Below the pieces are notes generated by a model. It was not told the origin of the DNA and did no database searches. It was given only the letters and a program-made list of their open reading frames with translations. The position numbers were made by a program, and so were the translations under genes. DNA of 64,000 nucleotides from Flavobacterium saccharophilum (lineage in GTDB: Bacteria; Bacteroidota; Bacteroidia; Flavobacteriales; Flavobacteriaceae): contig NZ_FRBY01000004.1 of the NCBI RefSeq assembly GCF_900142735.1, forward strand, positions 310,001 through 374,000, written 5' to 3'. This document shows, in pieces, positions 1-8,135 of the stretch; the stretch's first letter is position 1, and every line of letters starts with the position of its first letter.

Positions 1-98
1 TTTTATCTTCTAAGGCAAGTGATTTTGTCAATGGTCATATTTTATATGTTGATGGCGGAATTTTAGCAACTATCGGTAAACCATCAAACGAAGAATAA
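1..98 (+). CDS. C-terminal end of a short-chain dehydrogenase/reductase (partial)
   Basis: Only the last 31 codons are in the window, read in frame from base 3 to the TAA at 96-98. They read ASDFVNGHILYVDGGILATI and then a short polar tail. The S-x-F-V-N-G-H-x-L-x-V-D-G-G pattern is the usual C-terminal signature of classical SDR oxidoreductases such as KduD or gluconate 5-dehydrogenase. uxaC follows 18 bases later, so a role in hexuronate breakdown (2-keto-3-deoxygluconate 5-dehydrogenase or a mannonate oxidoreductase) is likely by context. The exact substrate cannot be told from this fragment. Confidence 0.75.
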   Translation, partial: LSSKASDFVNGHILYVDGGILATIGKPSNEE

Positions 99-116
99 TT
101 CTCAATTATAAAAGAA

Positions 117-1523
117 ATGAGCTCAAATAAAACATTCATAAACGACAATTTTTTACTTGAAAATAAATACGCTGAAGAGTTATATCACAATTACTCAAAA
201 CATCAGCCTATCATAGATTACCACAATCACTTAAACCCACAGTTTATTGCTGAAGATAAGATTTTTGACAATATCACTCAGGTATGGATTAATGGTGATC
301 ATTACAAATGGCGTGCAATGCGTACGTTGGGAATTAATGAGCAATTTGTTACCGGAAATGGTTCTGATAAAGATAAGTTCTTAAATTGGGGAAAAACGGT
401 TCCATACACGATGCGTAATCCGTTATACCACTGGACACACTTAGAGTTGGCTCGTTATTTTGATATTTATGATTTATTGAATGAAAAATCAGCTGAGAAA
501 ATATATATAGAAACTTCTGAGAAAATAAAATCAGAAGCCTACAGCACACAAAACTTACTTAAAAAGGTAAACGCTGAATTAGTTTGTACTACAGAAGACC
601 CAATTGATACTTTAGAGTTTCACCAGAAACTGTCAAAGAATCCAATTGGAACAAAAATGAGTACTGCTTTCAGACCAGATAAAGCTATTCTTATTTCAAA
701 TGATGGCTATAACGCATATCTGGATACTTTAGGCGATGTAGCTGGTATTGCTATTAATACTTATGCTGATTTGCGTGATGCTTTGAGAAAAAGAATTGAA
801 TTCTTCGCTCAAAACGGATGTAAGTTAAGTGATCACGGTTTGGATCAAATTTATTTTGAAAACTTTACAGAAGCTGAAGTGGCATCCATTTTCAAAAAGA
901 AAAGAGAAAATCAAACCATAACTACGGAAGAAGCCTTGAAATTCCAAAGTGCGATTTTGTTGTTCTTGTGTGAAACGTATCATGAATTGGGTTGGGTTCA
1001 GCAATTTCACTTAGGGGCTTTAAGAAACAATAATACCCGTATGCATAGAATTTTAGGTCCGGATACAGGTTGGGATTCTATCGGTGATTATCCGCAGGCA
1101 CAAAAACTATCTTCTTTCTTAAATGCATTAGATAGTAAAGATAAATTGACAAAAACAATTATTTATAACCTGAACCCAGCTGATAACGAAGTTATGGCTA
1201 CAATGATTGGAAACTTCAATGACGGAAGCGTTAAAGGAAAAGTACAATTAGGTTCAGGATGGTGGTTTTTAGATCAGAAAGATGGAATGACAAAACAATT
1301 AAATGCCCTTTCAAACATGGGATTAATTAGCTGTTTCGTTGGAATGCTGACCGATTCAAGAAGCTTTTTATCTTTCCCAAGACACGAATATTTTAGACGT
1401 ATTCTTTGTAATCTTTTAGGAGATGAAATTCAAAGAGGAGAATTGCCAGCTGATATGGAATGGATTGGAAAACTGGTTTCTGATATTTCGTATAATAATG
1501 CAAAAGAGTATTTCAAGTTTTAA
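117..1523 (+). CDS. uxaC: Glucuronate/galacturonate isomerase
   Basis: Cytosolic uronate isomerase that converts D-galacturonate to D-tagaturonate and D-glucuronate to D-fructuronate, the entry step for pectin-derived uronates. The protein has 468 residues, about the length of E. coli UxaC. Near the N terminus it has DYHNHLNP with H36 and H38, the metal-binding HxH of this amidohydrolase-related family, and later the W-x-Q-x-H-x-G-A-L-R-N-N motif typical of UxaC. The ATG lies 18 bases after the previous stop, so the genes are probably cotranscribed. kdgK and kdgA downstream complete the KDG branch. Confidence 0.96.
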   Translation: MSSNKTFINDNFLLENKYAEELYHNYSKHQPIIDYHNHLNPQFIAEDKIFDNITQVWINGDHYKWRAMRTLGINEQFVTGNGSDKDKFLNWGKTVPYTMRNPLYHWTHLELARYFDIYDLLNEKSAEKIYIETSEKIKSEAYSTQNLLKKVNAELVCTTEDPIDTLEFHQKLSKNPIGTKMSTAFRPDKAILISNDGYNAYLDTLGDVAGIAINTYADLRDALRKRIEFFAQNGCKLSDHGLDQIYFENFTEAEVASIFKKKRENQTITTEEALKFQSAILLFLCETYHELGWVQQFHLGALRNNNTRMHRILGPDTGWDSIGDYPQAQKLSSFLNALDSKDKLTKTIIYNLNPADNEVMATMIGNFNDGSVKGKVQLGSGWWFLDQKDGMTKQLNALSNMGLISCFVGMLTDSRSFLSFPRHEYFRRILCNLLGDEIQRGELPADMEWIGKLVSDISYNNAKEYFKF

Positions 1524-1628
1524 TTGAGAATATAGAATATAGATTATAGAAAATAGAAGAAAGAGGCAAGAAGAAAGATTTTCTATAGTTTGATTAATAA
1601 AGCTTTACTGGTAAAATAATATAATAAT

Positions 1629-2651
1629 ATGAGTAAAATAGTTGCATTCGGTGAAATTATGTTGCGTCTTTCTACAGAACGACACCTGCGTTTCGCACAA
1701 TCTACAGCATTTGGAGCTACTTATGGTGGCGGTGAATTTAATGTTTGTGTGTCGTTGGCAAATTATGGCTTAAATGCAGAGTTTGTAACAAGATTGCCTG
1801 AAAACGAAATTGGCGGATCTGCGTTGAGAGAAATGCGAAAAATGAATGTGGAATCTAAAAATATCATTTTTGGAGGAGAACGTTTAGGAATCTATTTTCT
1901 TGAAACTGGCGCCGGAACCAGAGGAAGTAATGTGGTATATGATCGTGCACACAGCTCGATGGCAACTATTGAAAAAGGATTTATTGACTGGGAAAAAGTA
2001 TTAGAAGGTGCTACCTGGTTTCACTGGAGTGGAATTACACCTGCCATTTCTCAAAGTGCTGCAGAAGCTTGTTTGGAAGCTATTAAAGTGGCGCACAAAA
2101 TGGGAATTAAGATTTCCTGCGATTTAAATTACAGATCAAAATTATGGCAATATGGTAAAACGCCAAGCGAGGTGATGCCAGAAATGCTGCAATATAGCAA
2201 CGTTATTTTAGGTGATATTGATACTGCCTATTTTATGTTGGGAATTCCGAAAGTGAATCCAAATTATCAGGATGAAAAATCGCTTCCTGTTTTATACACG
2301 AAGCTGTTTGATTTGATTCCGAATTTAAAAACAGTAGCAACGACTTTACGTTATTCTGTAAGTGCTTCACACCAACGAATTGGAGGAGTTTTATTTAACG
2401 GAAGGGCCATTTATCATGCTGCCGTAAAAGAAGTAACACCTGTTGTAGACAGGGTAGGAAGTGGAGATGCCTTTATGGGAGGATTGATTTACGGATTGTC
2501 GCAATACGAAAATGACAATCAAAAAGCATTAGATTTTGCAGTGGCAGCTTGTTGCTTAAAACATACTATTGCAGGAGATTATAATTTAGTGACCTTAAAA
2601 GAAGTTGAAAATATGCTTGGTGGTGATTCAGCCGGATTAGTATCAAGATAA
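1629..2651 (+). CDS. kdgK: 2-keto-3-deoxygluconate kinase (PfkB family)
   Basis: Phosphorylates 2-keto-3-deoxygluconate (KDG) to KDPG with ATP in the cytosol. The 340-residue protein opens with the beta-strand and G-E-I-M-L-R-L pattern of ribokinase-fold sugar kinases. It carries the PfkB signature D-R-V-G-S-G-D-A-F at 274-282, where D280 would be the catalytic base. It sits 105 bases after uxaC and 11 bases before kdgA. The gap before it is low-complexity (repeated ATAGAATATAG-like words) and shows no terminator. Fructokinase would be the alternative, but pairing with a KDPG aldolase favours KdgK. Confidence 0.94.
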   Translation: MSKIVAFGEIMLRLSTERHLRFAQSTAFGATYGGGEFNVCVSLANYGLNAEFVTRLPENEIGGSALREMRKMNVESKNIIFGGERLGIYFLETGAGTRGSNVVYDRAHSSMATIEKGFIDWEKVLEGATWFHWSGITPAISQSAAEACLEAIKVAHKMGIKISCDLNYRSKLWQYGKTPSEVMPEMLQYSNVILGDIDTAYFMLGIPKVNPNYQDEKSLPVLYTKLFDLIPNLKTVATTLRYSVSASHQRIGGVLFNGRAIYHAAVKEVTPVVDRVGSGDAFMGGLIYGLSQYENDNQKALDFAVAACCLKHTIAGDYNLVTLKEVENMLGGDSAGLVSR

Positions 2652-2662
2652 AAAATAAAAAA

Positions 2663-3331
2663 ATGGCAAAATATTCAAGAATTGAAGTAGCGCAGCAAAT
2701 GAAAGATAACGGGATGGTACCGTTGTTTTTTCATTCCGATATCGAAGTAAGCAAAAAAGTTTTAAAAGCCTGTTATGATGGTGGTTCACGATTAATGGAG
2801 TTTACCAGCAGAGGAGATTTTGCTCACGAAGTTTTTGGAGCTTTAAACAAATATGCTTTGGCTGAATTGCCGGGGATGATGTTAGGAGTTGGTTCGATTA
2901 CGGATGCCGCGTCGGCCTCTTTATATATGAGTTTAGGTGCTAATTTTATAGTAACACCGGTTTTTAGGGAAGATATTGCGATTGCCTGTAACCGTCGTAA
3001 AGTATTGTGGTCGCCAGGCTGCGGAACACTTACTGAGATTGCAAGAGCAGAAGAATTAGGTTGCGAAATTGTAAAATTATTTCCTGCTGATATTTATGGA
3101 CCAGAGTTCATAAAAGCAATAAAAGGACCATGTCCGTGGACGAACATTATGCCAACCGGTGGTGTTTACCCAACTGTTGAAAGTTTGTCTTCATGGTTGA
3201 ATGCCGGAGCAACTTGTGTGGGTCTTGGTTCACAATTAATTTCGAAAGATATATTAGATAACAATGACTTTGACGGCTTAAAAAATAAAGTAAGTCAGGT
3301 TTTGGATATCATCAAAAATATTAGAAAATAA
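2663..3331 (+). CDS. kdgA: KDPG / 4-hydroxy-2-oxoglutarate aldolase
   Basis: Class I aldolase that splits KDPG into pyruvate and glyceraldehyde 3-phosphate, ending the uronate pathway. It has 222 residues, near the usual size for the Eda/KdgA family. The Schiff-base lysine is K138 in EIVKLFPA, and a phosphate-binding MPTGGV loop follows. The 11-base spacing to kdgK points to one operon. The stop codon overlaps the left arm of a downstream hairpin (3331-3360). Confidence 0.95.
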   Translation: MAKYSRIEVAQQMKDNGMVPLFFHSDIEVSKKVLKACYDGGSRLMEFTSRGDFAHEVFGALNKYALAELPGMMLGVGSITDAASASLYMSLGANFIVTPVFREDIAIACNRRKVLWSPGCGTLTEIARAEELGCEIVKLFPADIYGPEFIKAIKGPCPWTNIMPTGGVYPTVESLSSWLNAGATCVGLGSQLISKDILDNNDFDGLKNKVSQVLDIIKNIRK

Positions 3332-3360
3332 ATAAGGAGTAATCATACCGATTCCTTATT
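3331..3360 (+). terminator. Hairpin at the end of kdgA
   Basis: Perfect 8-bp inverted repeat AATAAGGA / TCCTTATT with a 14-nt loop begins at the last base of the kdgA stop codon, and a run of eight T (3371-3378) follows about 10 bases later. This may be a weak terminator or a processing hairpin that separates the uxaC-kdgK-kdgA unit from uxaB-uxaA. Confidence 0.45.
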
Positions 3361-3417
3361 TGGATTGCAGTTTTTTTTAGATTTTAACGTTTTTTGTAAT
3401 TGAGCATTACGCTTGCT

Positions 3418-3471
3418 AAATACAGTTTGTCACTCCTCACAGCAAATTGTATTTTACTCTTACAAGTGTAA
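3418..3471. promoter_or_regulatory. Inverted repeats upstream of uxaB
   Basis: The 224-base gap before uxaB holds AAATACAGTTTG (3418-3429) and CAAATTGTATTT (3443-3454), an inverted repeat that matches at 11 of 12 positions with a 13-nt spacer. A small TTACA-AG-TGTAA dyad lies just after it (3460-3471). These could be regulator sites or a leader hairpin. They do not resemble the LacI-type palindrome at 8078-8091. The role is inferred from position only. Confidence 0.35.
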
Positions 3472-3555
3472 TGTTTCTTTTACAATTAGAAAAGACTTCT
3501 TATAAAATTAATAAGGTATTTAGCGTGGTTATTTATAACACTTTAATGGATTAAA

Positions 3556-4998
3556 ATGAAACAGTTAAACAGAAAAAATAAAGGATTAGAAAAATTACAG
3601 CCAATTAAAGTAGTTCAGTTTGGAGAAGGAAATTTTTTAAGAGCTTTTGTTGATTACGCTTTTTACAGATTAAATAAAGAAGTTGATTTTAATGCCGGTA
3701 TTGCAATGGTTCAGCCTTTGAAAGATGGTATGGTACACCTGATTAATGAGCAGGACGGTCTTTATACTTTGTTTATGAACGGTATCAAAAAAGGTGAAAA
3801 AATACAAGATATTGAGTTGATCACTAACATTGTAAAAGCAATAAATCCATATACTGAATTTGCTGATTATTTAGCTTTAGCCAAAGAAGAAGAACTTCAA
3901 TTTATTGTTTCAAATACTACCGAAGCCGGAATTGAATTTATCGAAAGTGATACTCCGGATATGCAGCCGCCAGTTTCATTTCCTGCAAAGCTGACTGTTT
4001 TATTATATGAAAGATTCAAACATTTTAATGGAGATGCTTCTAAAGCAGTAACTATCATTCCTTGTGAATTGATTGATTATAACTCAGAAACGCTAAAAAA
4101 ATATATTTTACAATATGTTGATTTATGGAAATTAGAGGATGCATTTAAAACTTGGGTATCAGATGCGTGTACGTATCACAGTACTTTGGTTGACAGAATT
4201 GTTCCTGGTTATCCAAGAGCTGAAATTGAAGAATACAATAATAAATTAGATTATCAGGACAATTTAATTGTTGCGGCTGAACCTTTCTTTCTTTGGGCTA
4301 TTGAAGGTGGTGATGCTTTAAAAGCAAAATTACCTTTTCATAAAACAGATTTGAATGTAAAAATCGTTGATGATATACGTCCTTTCAAAATGATTAAAGT
4401 TCGTATTCTAAACGGTGCACACACGGCAATGGTTCCTTTTTCACTTTTGTACGGTAACAAATTAGTAATGGAAACTGTTAATGGAGAGTTTACTGGAAAA
4501 TTTGTAAACAACGTTATTAGCGAAATTAGTGAAACGCTTGATATGGATAAAAATGAAATTACAGCCTATTCTGAGGAAGTAATGGACAGATTTAAAAATC
4601 CGTTTATCAAACATGCGCTTGCTGATATTGCATTAAATTCTATCTCAAAATTCAAAGTAAGAGTTTTACCTAGTTTATTAGGATATTATAATACTAACAA
4701 AAAATTGCCAGTTAATTTGACTTTTTCATTAGCGAGTTTAATTCAATTCTATAAAGGAACCTGGAATAATGAAGCGTTACCTGTAAAAGATTCTCCAGAG
4801 ATAGTTGAAGCATTTAAAAGCGCCTGGCAATTAGGATCTGTAGATTTAGTTGTAGCTAATGTATTGCCTAATACTGAATTCTGGGGAGAAGATTTAACTA
4901 AAGTACAAGGTTTGTCAGAAGCTCTAGTAGTGGCCTTAAATGAAATTGATAAAAACGGAATAGAACAAGGATTTGCTAATTTCAGCAAACAATATTAA
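3556..4998 (+). CDS. uxaB: Tagaturonate reductase
   Basis: NADH-dependent reduction of D-tagaturonate to D-altronate. The 480-residue protein is a member of the mannitol dehydrogenase/altronate oxidoreductase family. It has an N-terminal QFGEGNFLRAFVDYAF segment, as in UxaB and UxuB proteins, and the K-V-R-I-L-N-G-A-H-T segment (K281-T290) that carries the family's catalytic lysine and substrate-binding residues. Pairing with uxaA 73 bases downstream, rather than with uxuA, favours the tagaturonate enzyme over fructuronate reductase. A separate promoter upstream is plausible. Confidence 0.93.
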   Translation: MKQLNRKNKGLEKLQPIKVVQFGEGNFLRAFVDYAFYRLNKEVDFNAGIAMVQPLKDGMVHLINEQDGLYTLFMNGIKKGEKIQDIELITNIVKAINPYTEFADYLALAKEEELQFIVSNTTEAGIEFIESDTPDMQPPVSFPAKLTVLLYERFKHFNGDASKAVTIIPCELIDYNSETLKKYILQYVDLWKLEDAFKTWVSDACTYHSTLVDRIVPGYPRAEIEEYNNKLDYQDNLIVAAEPFFLWAIEGGDALKAKLPFHKTDLNVKIVDDIRPFKMIKVRILNGAHTAMVPFSLLYGNKLVMETVNGEFTGKFVNNVISEISETLDMDKNEITAYSEEVMDRFKNPFIKHALADIALNSISKFKVRVLPSLLGYYNTNKKLPVNLTFSLASLIQFYKGTWNNEALPVKDSPEIVEAFKSAWQLGSVDLVVANVLPNTEFWGEDLTKVQGLSEALVVALNEIDKNGIEQGFANFSKQY

Positions 4999-5071
4999 TT
5001 GGAATACTTTCTAATATTCTAAGTTCTAAATTTTTGGGACACATCTTAGCAACTTAAAAAAAAAAGCGATC

Positions 5072-6685
5072 ATGCAAAAAAAATTAATAAAAGTAAACTC
5101 AGCAGATAACGTAATTGTTGCTTTAACCGATTTGGTACAAAACGAACAAATTATATTTGAAGGAACTACCGTCTCACCAACAACTGATGTTAAAGCAAAA
5201 CATAAAATCGCAGAGAAAGATTTTACAATTGGTAATGATATTATAATGTATGGCGTTTTGGTAGGAAAAGCTGCTAAACCTATAAAAAAAGGAGAAGTAA
5301 TTACTACCGAAAATGTAAAACATCAAAGTGAAAAAGTTTTTGGTAAAAACGGAAATTTAGGTTGGACTCCACCAAATGTAGATCGTTGGAAAGATAAAAC
5401 TTTTAACGGATACCACCGTACTGATGGACAAGTTGGGACCAAAAACGTTTGGTTATTTTTTCCATTGGTTTTTTGTGAAAACAAAAATATAGAAAAACTT
5501 AAAGATATTTTCGAAAACGAATTAATGCCCAAAAAAGAAGTTTCTTATAAAAATTTGTTACGTTCTTTAATTGAAGAAAAAAGCATAGAAGAAGTTTCTG
5601 ATAAAAATTTAAATGAAAATCTTTTAGATAATATCGAAGTAAAATTCATCAATCATCAAGGTGGTTGTGGTGGGATTCGACAAGATTCTGAATTGTTGGC
5701 AAAACTGCTTGCAGGATATGTGAATAACCCAAATGTTGCAGGGGCTACTGTTTTAAGTTTGGGTTGCCAAAATTTGCAAGTAGATATTTTAAAGAAGGCA
5801 TTGAATGAAATGAGTCCGAATAGTGATAAAGAAATTTTGATCTATGAACAACAACAAATTGGAACTACTGATCAAATGTTTCAAATGGTGATTAAAGATT
5901 CTTATGAAGCCATTAAAAGAGCAAACAAAATTGAACGCAAACCTGCTCCTCTTTCAAAGCTAAGTATTGGTTTAGAATGTGGAGGGTCCGACGGATTTTC
6001 AGGAATTTCTGCTAATCCAGCATTAGGAATTGTTTCAGATATTTTTGCAGCTTTGGGAGGGAAAACAATTTTGGCAGAGTTTCCAGAATTATGTGGTGTT
6101 GAGCAAGAATTGATGAACCGATGTGTGGACGAAGAAAAAGCAGATAAGTTTTTAACTTTAATGAAAGCTTTTGAAAAATCAGTTGTAGATGCAGGTTCAG
6201 GGTTTGATATGAACCCATCTCCAGGAAACATCAAAGACGGATTAATTACAGATGCCATGAAATCTGCTGGCGCAGCTAAAAAAGGTGGAACTTCACCTAT
6301 TGTAGATGTTTTAGACTACGGCGAATATATTTCAAAACCAGGTTTAAATCTTCTAAATACGCCAGGAAATGACGCCGAATGTACCACAGGATTGGTTGGA
6401 GCGGGAGCAACAGTTGTTTTGTTTACAACAGGTTTAGGAAATCCGATGGGAAATCCGATTGCACCCGTTGTGAAAATTTCTTCGAACACGGCATTAATTA
6501 ATAGAATGTCTGATATTATCGATGTAAATGCTGGAACTGTGATTACTGGTGAAAAAACAATTACCGAAGTTGGAGCAGAAATCGTAGATTACATTATAGA
6601 ATTGGCTAGCGGAAACGTGGAAACAAAAGCAGACCAGTTGAAACAAGATGTATTTATTCCTTGGAAAAGAGGAGTTTCTTTATAG
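5072..6685 (+). CDS. uxaA: Altronate dehydratase
   Basis: Dehydrates D-altronate to 2-keto-3-deoxygluconate, which KdgK then uses. The 537 residues are laid out as an N-terminal SAF domain (about 1-95), then the main UxaA domain with NHQGGCGG, SLGCQNLQ, GLECGGSDGFSG and a DMNPSPGN segment. The conserved cysteines fit a metal or Fe-S dependent dehydratase. It lies 73 bases after uxaB in the same direction, and a strong terminator follows at 6731. Confidence 0.95.
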   Translation: MQKKLIKVNSADNVIVALTDLVQNEQIIFEGTTVSPTTDVKAKHKIAEKDFTIGNDIIMYGVLVGKAAKPIKKGEVITTENVKHQSEKVFGKNGNLGWTPPNVDRWKDKTFNGYHRTDGQVGTKNVWLFFPLVFCENKNIEKLKDIFENELMPKKEVSYKNLLRSLIEEKSIEEVSDKNLNENLLDNIEVKFINHQGGCGGIRQDSELLAKLLAGYVNNPNVAGATVLSLGCQNLQVDILKKALNEMSPNSDKEILIYEQQQIGTTDQMFQMVIKDSYEAIKRANKIERKPAPLSKLSIGLECGGSDGFSGISANPALGIVSDIFAALGGKTILAEFPELCGVEQELMNRCVDEEKADKFLTLMKAFEKSVVDAGSGFDMNPSPGNIKDGLITDAMKSAGAAKKGGTSPIVDVLDYGEYISKPGLNLLNTPGNDAECTTGLVGAGATVVLFTTGLGNPMGNPIAPVVKISSNTALINRMSDIIDVNAGTVITGEKTITEVGAEIVDYIIELASGNVETKADQLKQDVFIPWKRGVSL

Positions 6686-6730
6686 TTTTTTTTACCGTTT
6701 AAGTGATATAAGGTCATATTATTCAATATT

Positions 6731-6762
6731 AAAAGGCAGCTCATTTAAGGGCTGCCTTTTTT
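6731..6762. terminator. Rho-independent terminator between uxaA and the LacI gene
   Basis: 10-bp perfect stem AAAAGGCAGC / GCTGCCTTTT with a 10-nt loop and T-rich tail. A runs on one side and T runs on the other make it usable in both directions, which suits its place between two convergent genes. Confidence 0.9.
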
Positions 6763-6817
6763 AAACTATAGCCTATAATTAAATAAACTTAGTATGACTT
6801 ATAATGGTGGAAAAAAA

Positions 6818-7846
6818 TTAAGATGTTGTTCTGGACGAAGACTTACGGATGTGTAATTCCGGTGCAAGGACTACCTTTTTTTCAATTTTGATGGTATCTG
6901 TTTTGTCTACCTGTTCAAGGAAAACGCGAGCTGACATTTTTCCCATTTCAAGCGGAGACTGATCTACAGACGTAATCGATAATTCCATGAATTTGGTAAA
7001 AGGCTCATTACTGAATCCAGCGACACAAAATTCTTTCGGAATACTGATGTTTTTTTCTTTTAATTCCTGAATCGCTCCTAAGGCAGCAAAATCGCTCGAC
7101 GAGAATATCGCGTCTGGGGGAGTTTCTAGCTGTAATAAAGTCTCAACGGCATTTTTTCCCGCTTCTACACTACTTTTTACAGGAACTACGTATTCTTCCT
7201 TAAATAGCATTCCGTTATCCAATAAGGCTTGTTTGTAACCCAAAAACCTGTTTTTGAAAATTTCAAGTGATTGATCTCCTGATAGATGTGCAATACATCT
7301 GCAGCCTTCGCTTATTAAGTGTTTTGTAGCAATGTAACCACCTTTAAAATCATTGATTGTTACAGAGCTTACACCGTCAATATGTTTACTCCTGTCAAAA
7401 AAGATAAGTGGGACATTTTTTTCTAAAACATTGCGAAAAGCGGCATCATTCTCAGTACTTACAGCTGTTACAGACATTAGAATCCCGTCAACTTGGGCAT
7501 CAATTAATGTGTATAGGTTTTCACTTTCTCGTTTAAGATCTTCATGAGTTTGACATATAATGACCTGATAGCCATGAGGCTGTAATTCTTCTTCTATGCC
7601 GCGGATAACCGAAGCGAAAAAATTACTGTCAATACGAGGAACAATAACACCTATGTTATTACTTCGACCACTTTTTAATGCTAAAGCAAGTTTGTTTTGC
7701 TTATAGTTCATCGATGCAGCGGTTTTAATTACCAGGTCACGTGTGCTCTCTTTTATTTTAGGATTATTGTTTAGAGCCCTTGAAACTGTTGCTGCTGTGA
7801 TATTCAATTTTTTGGCAATATCATAAATGGTTATTTTCTCGCTCAT
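6818..7846 (-). CDS. LacI-family transcriptional regulator
   Basis: 342 residues. An N-terminal LacI helix-turn-helix (about residues 4-26, with ITIYDIAKKL then AATVSRALNNN) and hinge precede a periplasmic-binding-protein-like sensor domain that starts at NNIGVIVPRIDSNFF. It is transcribed away from the GH28-susC cluster and is convergent with uxaA, so it sits between the uronate catabolic genes and the pectin enzymes. This makes it the best candidate regulator of both; an intermediate such as a uronate or KDG would be a logical ligand, but that is inference. The intergenic region contains two GTAATCGATTAC-type palindromes that suit a LacI dimer. Confidence 0.92.
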   Translation of the reverse strand: MSEKITIYDIAKKLNITAATVSRALNNNPKIKESTRDLVIKTAASMNYKQNKLALALKSGRSNNIGVIVPRIDSNFFASVIRGIEEELQPHGYQVIICQTHEDLKRESENLYTLIDAQVDGILMSVTAVSTENDAAFRNVLEKNVPLIFFDRSKHIDGVSSVTINDFKGGYIATKHLISEGCRCIAHLSGDQSLEIFKNRFLGYKQALLDNGMLFKEEYVVPVKSSVEAGKNAVETLLQLETPPDAIFSSSDFAALGAIQELKEKNISIPKEFCVAGFSNEPFTKFMELSITSVDQSPLEMGKMSARVFLEQVDKTDTIKIEKKVVLAPELHIRKSSSRTTS

Positions 7847-7913
7847 TCAAAAATATTTTTTTGATTTATTTATAGACAAAAGTACATTTTTTTTATATAA
7901 TCTAACATATATT

Positions 7914-7925
7914 GTTATCGATTAC
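7914..7925. promoter_or_regulatory. Secondary LacI-type operator candidate
   Basis: GTTATCGATTAC matches 11 of 12 bases of the perfect palindrome at 8079-8090. It lies about 70 bases upstream of the lacI start codon and 165 bp (centre to centre) from the main site. It could serve autoregulation or looping. Confidence 0.55.
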
Positions 7926-8045
7926 CTTAATTTAAAAACTAAATCGTTTTCAACTCTACAATGATAATAAATTATGTCTTTTTTTACACAAAATGTAATT
8001 AAAAATACTAATAAAAATTAAATATATAAATTTTTTCTAAATTAA

Positions 8046-8091
8046 TTTGGTGCATCCAATGTATTTTTCTACTTTCGTGTAATCGATTACA
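8046..8091 (+). promoter_or_regulatory. Predicted promoter plus LacI operator of the pectin cluster
   Basis: TTTG at 8046-8049, a 20-base spacer and TACTTTCG at 8070-8077 fit the Bacteroidetes -33 TTTG / -7 TAnnTTTG pattern with one mismatch. The next base starts a perfect 14-bp palindrome TGTAATCGATTACA (8078-8091), with further matching flanks. An operator directly after the -7 element would cover the start site, as expected for repression by LacI. A weaker GTAA-N4-TTAC repeat (8132-8143) overlaps the GH28 start codon. Confidence 0.7.
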
Positions 8092-8135
8092 TGATTGTTG
8101 ATCTTTATTTATAAAAAATATAAAATATAACGTAA

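Noticed and set aside
6731..6762. Attenuator of the LacI gene
   Set aside because: It lies after the stop codons of both convergent genes, so a shared bidirectional terminator is the simpler reading.
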